Source: Chara braunii
Lineage: Eukaryota; Streptophyta; Charophyceae; Charales; Characeae
Assembly (NCBI GenBank): GCA_003427395.1
Contig: BFEA01000049.1
Span: forward strand, 3,540,238-3,565,087
DNA length: 24,850 nucleotides
Reading direction: 5' to 3'
The position numbers and the translations under genes are program-made. The notes below the pieces were generated by a model. That model made no database searches. It was not told the origin of the DNA and worked only from the letters and a program-made list of their open reading frames with translations. The stretch's first letter is position 1; each line of letters starts with the position of its first letter. This document shows, piece after piece, positions 1 through 9,084 of the stretch.

Positions 1-155
1 GGGGAGGAGGAAGAGGAGGAGGAGGAGGACCATAACAGAAGGCGGAGATGACGGCAACACAAGAGAGAGAGAGAGAGAGAGAGGGGAGGAGGAGGAGGAG
101 GAAGAGAAGGAAGAGGAGGAGGAAGACCATCACAGAGGGCGGAGATGACGGCGAC

Positions 156-204
<49 letters not shown>
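1..204. repeat. duplicated GGA/GA compound microsatellite
   Basis: Runs of (GGA)n and (GA)n make up most of this stretch. The arrangement is itself duplicated: a purine-rich GGA tract, then a non-repetitive core containing GGCGGAGATGACGGC (positions 41 and 138), then a GA tract. The two copies are about 97 bp apart. Apparent open frames here encode only Arg/Glu/Gly low-complexity peptides and should not be annotated as genes. Confidence 0.9.
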
Positions 205-207
<3 letters not shown>

Positions 208-856
208 CGCTGCTTCACCCTGCTCCACACGCTGGTCGCCGCGCAGCTGCTTGCTACTCCATGCACTGCTCCTTGCACTGCCCCACGGGTGCATGTCACC
301 GGTACGGGGAGATGCCTTCGAAAAATGGCGCAGGGGAAGAACTGCTGCCTTCGAAAAATGGTGGCCTCCAACTGCCCCCCTACTATTAAAAAAAAAAAAA
401 AACGAGCCAACACATTTTCCGCCCCTTCCGGAAGGTGGCCAAAGGCCCAAAAAAATATGGGCCAATTTTTTTTGGGCGGCCCAGGGTGTGAAAAAACGCC
501 CCGGGCCGCCCAAAAGAAATTGGGCCGTTGGCCTGGGGGCCCTCCATCCGGACCGGTTACCAGAAAGTGGTACCGGATCCCGGATCCGGGAGAGTCTGGA
601 TCCCTTTCCGGGGTTCCGGATCATAGCCATGGAAAGATTGCAACCGTGGCAGATAACAGATTGATTTGGAGGAAGTGGCACTGCACAAATCCAGCACGGA
701 CGAGGACCCAATGATGGGTGAACTGATATTACAATCTCAATATTATAGACGACTCTCCTCTTTTCTTGCTTTACACGAACCATCTGACAGAGTCGCAGTA
801 GATTCTGAGAGGAAAAGTTGTAGGGCATGCTGACAGTCAATCCTCCAGTTCTGGAG
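205..856. other. left flank of the LTR element, no gene recognised
   Basis: No recognisable coding sequence on either strand. The stretch holds a 14-15 bp A run near 388, two copies of GCCTTCGAAAAATGG (313 and 347), a GC-rich inverted repeat (459-526) and many GGATCC/CCGGATC-like words at 550-640. Overlapping open frames on both strands are low-complexity or follow the repeats and show no protein family I recognise. Confidence 0.6.
459..526. repeat. long imperfect inverted repeat (hairpin)
   Basis: The arm at 459-482 (starting GGGCCAATTTTTTTTGGGC) is the reverse complement of 503-526 with two mismatches over 24 bp. The innermost 12 bp pair perfectly: TTTGGGCGGCCC at 471-482 with GGGCCGCCCAAA at 503-514. 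The spacer is 20 nt. It could be the fold-back of a small non-autonomous element, but no target duplication was identified. Confidence 0.7.
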
Positions 857-860
857 AAAT
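857..860. repeat. left target-site duplication (AAAT)
   Basis: AAAT precedes the TG that opens the left LTR at 861, and AAAT follows the CA that closes the right LTR at 10184-10185. A 4-bp match is short for Ty3/gypsy, which usually duplicates 5 bp; the fifth base does not match. The same AAAT tetranucleotide happens to sit just inside the right LTR (9081-9084), so chance cannot be excluded. Confidence 0.55.
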
Positions 861-1947
861 TGCAAGGAATATGAGTGTGAACGATATACAGAAAACCAAT
901 ATTGCGAAATCACACAGATGTCCAGGTAGTCGTATCCAAGCAGAGAGTACAAAATGCACCGAGAAACCATCCATNTAGANCAATACAATGAAGTAATGAG
1001 CCAATGTTCAAGCCCGCAGGCCACACCAACACAGTATCCAAAGTCGTTCCTCTCTGTCTGGCGCCCAGCACCCAACCTACTCTGCCCGACTATCCTACCG
1101 ACAGCTGGTTCACGCAACAGGCTCACTTCGACTCTCGAAGACCAATGTACATGACTGTCAACTCCATAGCCGACCTCTCTTCATGCACCAGGTACGTATT
1201 TCGTCACCCTCAATCAGACCTTGATTACCCCACACTGCGCCCCTTCCCTGAAGACCACCAGATCACCCGCTGTACCCCCTGGCGCCCAGCAGCCCGGCTA
1301 TGGCTGCCTGCGCCCCGCTGCCCTGCAGCGCCCCACTTCACCACTACTCGCCCCGTCAGCGCCCTTGGCAGCAGCGCAGCATCAAGTGATAGCGCAGCAG
1401 CACTTCCGCATTCCCTGCACTGGCCAGAATGCCTGGCCTGGACTGCCCTAATGGCAGCCTCCTGGATGCTGCGTGTGGCCTGGCTGGAAGCTTCCAGTAG
1501 CTTCCAGTTGGGCCTCAGACCCTGCGCCCAGGCCCGAGACTACAGTTGAGGGCCTGGGCCCGTTACAGTTGGGCACGGCCTGAGTCTCCGGACTTTGGCT
1601 GTTTGCTGCATCTGTGCAGAGCCCCCAGGCAGGTGCGTTGGCAGTACTGCTTTTGCAAAGGCCGATGGCCTGCTTCCCAATGTATTGGCCTTGCTTTGTG
1701 TGTGTGTGCCCAGGCGCAACTGTCAACGCCTGGGCCAACTGTATGACGCAGCCTTGTGAGGTTCACGCGTCTATCCAACGAACAGGTGTGCTGCGAGAGC
1801 CTGAATACCCACATATGGAAATGTTGAATTTTGCCTCTGACGAATATTCAGGCCCGCCTTCACTTAGGACGGGCACTCGGCTTGCTGGGGGCCTTAGCCC
1901 ATATCATGTGATGTTTGATAGGGCCCCTTGAGGGCATGTTCCTCACA
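861..1947 (-). repeat. 3' LTR of the Ty3/gypsy element
   Basis: 1,087 bp. On the minus strand it begins TGTGAGGAACATGCCC and ends CATATTCCTTGCA, so the termini are the usual TG...CA and form a short imperfect inverted repeat (TGTGAGGAA against TGCAAGGAA). It aligns along its whole length with 9085-10185. The main length difference is 14 bp missing near 1450. It contains two ambiguous bases, at 975 and 980. Open frames on either strand inside the LTR are matched by similar ones in the other copy and are not genes. Confidence 0.93.
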
Positions 1948-1960
1948 TTCCATCCCCCTT
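1948..1960 (-). promoter_or_regulatory. polypurine tract
   Basis: On the minus strand the 13 bases directly before the 3' LTR read AAGGGGGATGGAA, purine except for one T. This is the position and composition expected of the RNase H-resistant primer for plus-strand DNA synthesis in LTR retrotransposons. Confidence 0.85.
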
Positions 1961-2268
1961 AGCTTCGAAAGTCCGCTGAGATGCTTCATGCTGGTGCCTT
2001 CCCCTTCAGTTTCTTCTCATAATCTGCCACGATCTGAGGAGTTGTCTTGATAAGTTCCTCCCTTGAAATCCATCGATCTTCCTTAGGATCAGTATGATGC
2101 CTGAAATGTACTCAGTATTCCCTTGTAGGTTTAGGAGGTCTTCCCCTGCCAGGTGGCTTGGGAACAGGCGTATCTCTGTGATCCAGGATGTCGTCGACGT
2201 CCACATGGCCATCCATGGTTGGGGGCAGCATAGACCTCCGTGATGGGAACTGTGTTGTCTCAGCGAAA

Positions 2269-2385
2269 GGTGACCAGAGATACGAATGACGTACGAGGGA
2301 CCATCCAAATCTTGGAGGCGTGAAAAACAGGGTAAGTGCGTAGGTGACCAGAGATACGAATGACGTACGAGGGACCATCCAAATC
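2269..2385. repeat. 43-bp exact duplication, 74-bp period, inside pol
   Basis: 2269-2311 and 2343-2385 are identical and are separated by 31 bp of unique sequence. The unit covers the minus-strand codons for DGPSYVIRISGH near the integrase C-terminus. The period is not a multiple of three, so the duplication shifts the frame. Confidence 0.85.
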
Positions 2386-3318
2386 ATTCCCCACAATGTC
2401 TAAGACTTCCTAGGGACCGAAATACTGAGGCATTAGTTTCCTAGAGATGCCAATCTCCTGTACCCAGACACGTTCCCCTACCTGAAATGTGGACTGTTGG
2501 CGACATTTGTTCTCAGAAGCAATCAGAGCTTCCTGAGATTTCTTGATGTGTTTGACAGTCTGCTGCAACAATTTCTCATACTGGACACCAAATTCAATGG
2601 TTCCAGGAGTTGCAGCAATTCGGTTTTCAGGTAGGAGGAAGTCTAGAGCAGATCTAGGCTTCCATCCCAGATGCAGCTGATTAGGACTGACGCTGATGGT
2701 ATTGTGTACAACATTGTTGTACAGACCGGCGATGAGAGGTAATTTCTCATCCAGTCATCATCGTTGGGTTTGATGTCATGCCTCAACAAATGCTGCACCA
2801 CACGGTTCATCTGTTCAGCCTGCCCATTTGCTTCGGGATGATTTCCAAAAGGCATCTGAAGCTGGTTGTCCATTTGTTCAGCGGCCTTCTTCCACATCTC
2901 ACTTGGGAAACGCACATCTCTATCGCTAAGGATTGTTTTTGGCAGTCCAAAGTCACGCACCCAGTTGTCCATGAACATCTGAATGGCGTACTCAGTCCTG
3001 GCAGTCGCCGGCATGGCAATTAGTCTAGCATACTTAGGGAACCTATCCACTATAACGAAGATGTGCCTCTTGCCATTCTTGCTGGTCACGAGAGTATCCA
3101 TGAAGTCCATGGAGATACTCTGCCTTGGGCCAACAGGAATGGGTAGAGGCTTGAGTAACCCAAGTGGAGCTTGAGTCCGTGGCTTGTCCCGCTGACAGAC
3201 CTGACAGGTCTGTACGTACTTCTTTGCATCTTTTAGCATGTTAGGCCACCAAAATCGTTGTACTAAGTTAGCACTAGTCTTCTTGTAGCCGAAATGTCCC
3301 GTTGCGTCATGGCATTCT

Positions 3319-3348
3319 CCTAAAAATAAACTTCCTAAAAATAAACTA
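3319..3348. repeat. 15-bp in-frame tandem duplication in integrase
   Basis: CCTAAAAATAAACTT is repeated head to tail (the second copy ends in A). It inserts five residues (SLFLG twice) in the integrase zinc-binding region without changing frame. Confidence 0.85.
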
Positions 3349-3514
3349 CACAAAATTTCCCCAGATGGAACAACTAACCTTTTGAACCCTGCCTTTTCAA
3401 GAAAGAGTAACCCATCCACCATCACAAACTCGTCAGTGGTCGCCTTGTCTTTGGCCTGCAGTTTGTTGATGATGTCCATCGTGATGGGATCTTCCTTGTA
3501 GGCTTCCCCCAAAG

Positions 3515-4935
3515 ATGAGTCACATCGTCACATAAGCCAAACTCATAAATCAGCGCACCTAGGTAGTCTGCCCTTCTAGACAACGCATCCGCAACCTTGT
3601 TGTACTCTCTCTTCACATAGTCTAGTTTGAAGTGATACTGATCTATGACTTCAATCCAGCGTTTGAGCGCATCGGAGAGAACTGGTTGGGTCTTGATCCA
3701 CTTGAGGGTCTGATGGTCAATTCTCAAATAGAAGAACCTCCCTAACAGATAGTGCCTCCAGTGGTGGACAAGTGCCTTGTGGAGAGCGTAGAGTTCCCTT
3801 TCGTAGGTGGACTTTGCCAACTTCTTTGATGGCATCTTTTTGCTCATGTACTCGACCGATCTCAACTTTTTCCCTTCCTGTTGAGCCAGCACTGCGCCAA
3901 TGCCAAATTGGCTTGCATCAGCGGTTGCAGCAAATGGCCTTTGTGGGTCGGGTACCATGAGAACCTCATGGTGCGTGAGAGCATGCTTCAAACGCTTGAA
4001 AGCTGCCTCACACTCGTCGGTCCAGTCCCATGGTGTGTCAAGTCGAGTTAGATCAGTCAAGGAAGATGCGATCGTGTTATAATTCTTTACGAAGTTGCGG
4101 TAATAAGCACACATTCCCAAGAATGATCTGACCTCAGTCACAGACTGGGGTCGTGGCCAGTCACGTATGCTAGCCACATTTGCATCTTCGGGCGTAATTT
4201 CATCCACGGATACTTCATGACCCAAGTACAAGATTTGAGTGCGACTGAACTCGCATTTCTCTGCGTTTATCTTATACTTGTGCTGCGCGAGGAGTGGAAG
4301 TACTTTGTCTACATGCTGAGCATGCTCCTCGACAGTTCTACTAAAGATAAGTATGTCGTCGAGGTACACGACAAGGAACTTATCTAAGTAGTCATGGACG
4401 ATCCTATTCATGGCGTGCTGGAATGTACCCGGCGCATTGCAAGGCCAAAGGGCATCACCACAAACTCGTACAGACCGTATCTGGTCTGGAATGCGGTTTT
4501 GTGCTGGTCCTCTAGTCTTATGGCAATCTTATGGTAGCCGGATTTTAAGTCTATCTTGGTATAGTACTTACACCCCTGCACCCTATCCAATAGGTCGTCG
4601 ATGCATGGTAGAGGCTCTACGTTCTTAACGGTGATGGCATTGAGGCCTCTATAATCAATGCACATCCCTAGTGCTCCCCATTTCTTTGGAACAAATAAAA
4701 CTGGTGAGCCAAAGGGGGAGGTGCTAGGCTGTATCCACCCCTTCTCTATGAGCTCTTTCAGTTGTCGTCGAAACTCGCCCAACTCGACTGGAGCCATCCT
4801 ATAGATTCTTCCTTTAGGTGTCTTGCTACCTGGGATGATCTCTATGGCATGGACAACCTCCCTGTCTACGACTCTTATAGGCTCCTCAAACAGATCGGGT
4901 TACTTAGCGACGATTATCTCTATCTCTGGGGTGTT
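3515..4935 (-). pseudogene. pol middle part: reverse transcriptase and RNase H, broken
   Basis: Minus-strand reverse transcriptase starts in the linker before MAPVELGEF (4797) and shows the family blocks in order: [56 protein letters not shown], then the YLDD active site at 4355-4366. RNase H follows with TADASQFGIGAVL, a YEREL block, DHQTLKWIK and NKVADALSRR. It would copy element RNA into DNA and degrade the RNA strand. It is broken by a TAA at 4900-4902 (an expected Tyr, by comparison with related elements), a one-base loss near 4437 that separates MPFGLA from the YLDD part, and a frameshift near 3520 into integrase. All catalytic carboxylates that I can see remain. Confidence 0.92.
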
Positions 4936-5690
4936 TTAACGACCTCCCCTTTTGTAGAGACATAGACTAAGTGCATTCCTTCCTCTTGGTTCTGTTTATA
5001 ATAGTTATAGAAGGCTGATGCGCATAAGCACCCATAGGAGTCTATTAACCTACAGGCTTTATACTTAGCCAGTCTAACGGTCCTTCCATTAGGCAACTCG
5101 TGCTTCAACACCTTCTTGTCCCAGTCAAACTGGGGCTTGGCAACCGTGAGGTAGTACATGCCCAACAACATGTCAAAGGGCAGGTCGTCGCTCACCAGGA
5201 ATGATATCTTATGATTTAATTCTCCTCCTGGGTAGGAGAGTGCAGACTACATCTTTTAACGTAGTCCACCATCATGCGCTCTTTGTTGGCCAAAAGTAGA
5301 TGCTACCGGTCTACTAAGGCGCTGCACCTGGTCCTTTAGGCGCAGTCTCTCAAGGCAGTCGTGACTTGTGAAGTTTCGCGTGGAGCCAATGTTTATGAAG
5401 GCGCCGCACTTGCGACCACCCACACCAACTGCCACAATGAAGTGCTCCCCTCGAGGACCTCTACTTAGTGCCACCCAGGACTCACGAGGGTCCCTTGCCT
5501 TCCAATCACCTTGAAGGTCCTCTAAGGCTTCAGACACATCCAACGTACAGAGCATAGTTGGGCCCGGATGTGCCTGCGGGGTGACTAAGGAGTCGATAAC
5601 TTCGGCCAGCTCTTGAAACAGGGAGGGTACATCACCCGCTTCAACGAGAGTTGAAGCAACTACAACTACAACTTCTACCGGCCCTAAGTG
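4920..5690 (-). pseudogene. pol 5' part: retroviral-type aspartic protease, broken and active-site mutated
   Basis: The stretch holds the linker after gag, then the protease start FINIGSTRNFTSHDCLERL and its later part FDMLLGMYYLTVAKPQFDW (5195-4920), where families normally have the (V/I)LGMDWL block. The family active site is D-S/T-G; here the Asp codon position (5391-5393) reads AAC, Asn, and the next codon is ATT, Ile. Asn at that site should abolish activity. The protease would process the gag-pol polyprotein. A TAA and a TAG (about 5245-5258), with frame changes around them, separate the two halves. This is a relic. Confidence 0.85.
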
Positions 5691-5767
5691 TTTCCCGAGC
5701 TGGAGCTCGTAGAGGCCCCAGACTGAGAAGAAGGAAAACCACCCTTCTGCAAGACCTTCGGGTTCTT

Positions 5768-5809
5768 GCACTTCAACTGCGTATGTCCGCGCTCGCCGCA
5801 GTTTATGCA
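5768..5809 (-). other. gag CCHC zinc knuckle motif
   Basis: Fourteen minus-strand codons give C-x2-C-x4-H-x4-C exactly (Cys at 5807-5809, last Cys at 5768-5770). This is the nucleocapsid-type RNA-binding knuckle. It lies in a frame that is otherwise closed soon afterwards by TAG codons. Confidence 0.88.
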
Positions 5810-6279
5810 AGCACCACGTCACCAACGGTCCAGGCACACTTCTTGATCCAAGCCTGCTCTAACCCAAGCAGCTATTTTGTTTGGGTTAGCGGCCTGCCCC
5901 TGACTCCTTTGCTGACCGCCCTTGCCACGACCCGCTTTTAGTCTTAACTATTGCGGCGAGGTTGCTACCCTCAGTACTCTCCTCACCGTCAAACTTTGCA
6001 CTCTCCACAAGTTTAGAAACATCATCGATCTCAGTTTGATTCCCATCGGAATCAACCATCATCAATCGACTACCCTTTTTCTTCCACTTTTGTGGAGCCT
6101 TCTTCTTTCTACCGTTCGTAGTGGGGGTTTGAGCACCACCCAGCGTAGCCTCTAAATCTAGGGCCTTCTTACTGAATGTCTCAAACGTGTGATACTCTAG
6201 CTGAGCCTTGCTGGCCAATGAGTTCTTGATGTCTGTGGGAAGACATCTCAAGAACATGGTCAATAAGACCTGTGGATTG

Positions 6280-6410
6280 TACTCCACTACTGGGACAACG
6301 ATCAGGCGCTCTACGGTCGTGGTAAGCTCTCGCACCGACTTGTTTGTACTCCACTTCTGGGACAACGATCAGGCGCTCTACGGTCGTGGTAAGCTCTCGC
6401 ACTGACCTGT
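6280..6410. repeat. tandem duplication with 67-bp period in gag
   Basis: 6280-6343 and 6347-6410 are near-identical (TACTCCACT... to ...CTTGT/CCTGT). On the minus strand both encode SVRELTTTVERLIVVP. The period of 67 is not a multiple of three, so the two copies are read in different frames and gag is interrupted here. Confidence 0.9.
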
Positions 6411-7311
6411 ACTTCCTAGCATCAAGCTTTAATAGCTCATCAGTGGCAATTTGTGCCTGCTGAGGGTTGTGCCATCGTGCTTCTACTAAATCCATAAAGC
6501 TTTTTAAGGTGTGGGTCTGCGCCCAATCAACCATGTTCTTGTCTAACCCCTTTGAAGCTACCAATCCATTTAGCCAGCGAGTTGCTGAACCCTCTTAAGT
6601 AGGGTGTAGCAATAATCACTTCCTCCTCTACCAATGTCCTCTTTGCCCTCACCCACATTGGCACCGTTCTCAACCACGTGTCGAGAGCCTCATCCTTCTT
6701 GTCTCCTGAGTAGGTTGGAGGTGGTTTCAGGGGGGTCTTAGGGTACCAAGGTAATTGCCAGCGGGACAGGTGGCGACTATGGTGTAGCTCCAGTCGCTGG
6801 ACCAGAAGATGAAAAAGCAACAGTCTGAGATAGGGCTGCTGCTGATGTACCACTTGGTGATGGTCCGGACTGAGCGGCATAGCGGCCTGTCATCGTTGGG
6901 AATGGCAGCGATGGCAAGACTGCTGACCTGATTCCTGGCCTGTGCATGGCGTTCAGGATCTGGTCTAAGGTGTCCTGGATTGTATCCAGTTTACTGTCCA
7001 TGTATGCGTGCATGGACAGGATGCTCGCCTTAAACATCTTTTCATTATTGCTAAGGGTCGAGTCATCTAACCCCTCTAGTGCAGCCTTGTCTGCCTCCCT
7101 ACCCTCTAGTCTGACACTCCTGTCTCTTATCTCTTTCTCTCTTTTAGTAGCCTGTTTGAGTTCCTCCTCTAGCCTCAAGCGAATCCTTTCGACCTGCTGG
7201 AGCTCCATCTACTCCCGGGTGTGTGGAGGCGGCGAGCTGAACTGCGAACCCGCCATCTGACTAGTGCCAGCTCCTGACGTACTGGAGATGGACTGTGAAC
7301 CGAGTGGCATA

Positions 7312-7710
7312 CCTAAACTCTGACCAGTAGAGTTTGCAGCAGAGGTGGCTGAAGAGGTAGCCATTGCCACCGCGCTAGCTGCTGCTGCTGCCAATGCTCG
7401 TTCAGTTGCCGCTGCTGCCTCTCTCGCGGTCTCTAGATTAGGGAACCTTGCTTCGGCCTTAAGCCTTTTCTCGTCTCCCGGGAGTAGAACCTGTCTCTTA
7501 TACACATCTAGATGTGTATAAGAGACAGCCTAAACTCTGACCAGTAGAGTTTGCAGCAGAGGTGGCTGAAGAGGTAGCCATTGCCACCGCGCTAGCTGCT
7601 GCTGCTGCCAATGCTCGTTCAGTTGCCGCTGCTGCCTCTCTCGCGGTCTCTAGATTAGGGAACCTTGCTTCGGCCTTAAGCCTTTTCTCGTCTCCCGGGA
7701 GTAGAACCTG
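7312..7710. repeat. 182-bp perfect duplication around an adapter (assembly artefact)
   Basis: 7312-7493 and 7529-7710 are identical over 182 bp and are separated by the residual Tn5 mosaic-end junction. Each copy starts CCTAAACTCTGACC and ends GTAGAACCTG. A tiny fragment circularised through the mate-pair junction and read more than once round would give exactly this arrangement. Confidence 0.93.
7491..7528. other. residual Nextera mate-pair junction adapter (non-biological)
   Basis: 7491-7509 reads CTGTCTCTTATACACATCT and 7510-7528 reads AGATGTGTATAAGAGACAG, the two Tn5 mosaic ends head to head. This 38-bp junction is the known ligation product in Nextera mate-pair libraries. Translating it gives the tell-tale peptides LLYTSRCV and MYKRQ seen at the ends of the neighbouring minus-strand frames. 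It is not part of the genome. Confidence 0.98.
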
Positions 7711-7794
7711 GAACACAACAGGTATCCTACCGGTCTCCCATCGTGTCTACCTCCTATCGTCAGCTGTCCCTTCAACACCCTCTGATCCACTCAT

Positions 7795-9066
7795 GGGCTA
7801 GGCAGACATTGTCTGCACTATTGTCCTCTTTGGGACCTACCGCAGCATGCGTCTGACTGGTTCTGAAAATAAATAAAATAATCAATGTCCGACGAGTTAT
7901 TTAGACTACTAGTCAAGCGCCATCAGCAGCACCTACACAAATTGTACACATGTAGTTCACCTCTATCTTTGATTAGTTCTGAACAAAAGCTTTGAGAAGA
8001 ACTGACAATGGGAGATTATAGTCCTACTCTAGGTTGTCTGTTAGGTGTTACCAGTCTGTCAACGAACTAATCAAGATAAAAATAAATTACATTGAGCAGA
8101 TGTATACACAATGGATAAGATAGTGATGTACAATTGAGTTCTCAATTGGAATCCCCTTCCCTTGTGTCCAACATACCTGTGAGCATCATCAAGCTGCGGC
8201 GTCTAAGGTGTGCAATCACGGCCCACCCTTCTGCCCAAGAAGTATGCTTATGACCAGCCTGCCCTTTGTTTACCCTCGCGTGCAACAAGCCTTACGTCTG
8301 ACTGATCTGGCTGATCAAGAGGCAATTTAAGGACAACCCCCGAGAGTCCTCAGGAATTCTTTAACGTCGCAATCACGACGACGATCACAGTCTTGGACAG
8401 TTCAGACCCCAACCAGAAATGTTTATAGACGGTCTGGGAGCGTTTACGTAAGACAAGTCAGTCCGCACACCCCTTCTATCAGCGCAGCAAAGAGCCTCAA
8501 TGGACAAAGCAGCATGGCCTGCGTGTACTACTACCCATGGGTTGGCATGGTGACCATGACACGTGCTTCAACCAGGGCCCTTCAGAGGCACCGCCCTCTC
8601 CTGCCAGATATGCCACCGGGAAGAATGCCGTCTCTCAAGGTAGAGCGCACACGACTCCTCACCCAAGACAGGACACTCAAGTTGGACTCACTTCCTCACG
8701 GTAAGAAGAGATTGAGAGGGTAGATAAGGAATGGGAACAACGTACTTGGAGATAGCTAACCCCAACCACAGATTTCTCACCAATTGGGCCGACGTGCATT
8801 TTGATGACCGGTCAATAGCCTTGGTACCACCCACAAAGCAATGCAGTACCACCTCAGCGAAAATGAACGTCGGCATACTCTCATCATCGCGCATACACCC
8901 GCTGTCGCCACAACTCCCACGTTGTCGCCACAACCTTCCAGCTGCCGGCCCCTCTACCTGGGCCCCGCTCAATCAAACCAGCGCCAAAGTATCCTTACTG
9001 CACATGAAGCATCATCAGTGCACCAAGTAACAATGTCACTGATGCCAGGTAAGCGGCGATCACGAA
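7795..9066 (-). other. non-coding leader of the LTR element
   Basis: About 1.27 kb between the primer binding site and the first plausible gag ATG. No frame on either strand shows a recognisable domain; short open frames overlap one another on both strands. A long leader with packaging signals is usual for such elements, but no specific signal can be named from sequence alone. Confidence 0.6.
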
Positions 9067-9081
9067 CCAGCTCCGATACCA
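9067..9081 (-). promoter_or_regulatory. primer binding site, initiator-Met-tRNA type
   Basis: Minus strand TGGTATCGGAGCTGG, three bases after the 5' LTR ends in TGCA. The common plant LTR-element site for initiator methionine tRNA begins TGGTATCAGAGC; this copy differs at one position in the first twelve (A to G). Position and sequence together fix the orientation of the element. Confidence 0.9.
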
Positions 9082-9084
9082 AAT

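Larger units (their letters stand above)
1986..3520 (-). pseudogene. pol 3' part: integrase with chromodomain-like tail, broken
   Basis: An open stretch at 3512-2643 carries the integrase. It has an H-H-C-C zinc-binding N-terminus (CHDATGHFG, then CQVCQRDK), followed by a catalytic core with the first Asp at 3105-3107 (SMDFMD), the second inside LSDRD (2916-2927) and the Glu at 2814-2816 (GQAEQMNR). The frame is lost near 2700. From 2643 to 1986 the C-terminal integrase domain and a chromodomain-like end (HFRHHTDPKEDRWISREEL) can be followed through shifts and two stops: TAG at 2410-2412 and TGA at 2112-2114, both where the family has Trp. The tail ends with TGA at 1986-1988, 38 bp before the LTR. 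Integrase inserts the cDNA; chromodomains in this group are known to steer insertion to particular chromatin. Also broken by a 15-bp in-frame tandem duplication (3319-3348) and a 43-bp duplication with 74-bp period (2269-2385). Confidence 0.9.
5690..7794 (-). pseudogene. gag, broken, single CCHC zinc knuckle
   Basis: The best start is the minus-strand ATG at 7794-7792 (MSGSEGVEGTADDRR). An in-frame TAG follows at codon 16 (7747-7749), then an Ala-rich segment, a second in-frame TAG at 7209-7211, and a charged helical segment (MELQQVERIRLRLEEEL). The conserved gag core follows in shifted frames: PPTYSGDKKDEALDTWL (about 6720), then SVRELTTTVERLIVVP (about 6380). A CX2CX4HX4C knuckle, C-I-N-C-G-E-R-G-H-T-Q-L-K-C, lies at 5768-5809. 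Gag forms the particle and binds RNA. The frame is broken by a 67-bp-period duplication (6280-6410) and at least one shift near 6800. The repeat and adapter at 7312-7710 are technical; without the extra 217 bases the Ala-rich part reads through in one frame. Confidence 0.88.

Noticed and set aside
48-389. Open frame of about 113 codons on the plus strand
   Set aside because: Arg/Glu/Gly low complexity produced by GA and GGA microsatellites; no domain.
7209-7716. Two separate small alanine-rich proteins on the minus strand
   Set aside because: They are the same gag segment duplicated by the adapter artefact; their MYKRQ and LLYTSRCV ends are translated Tn5 mosaic ends.
7209-7749. Reassigned TAG codon or programmed readthrough in gag
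   Set aside because: The element is decayed throughout with many frameshifts and other stops; simple mutation is enough.
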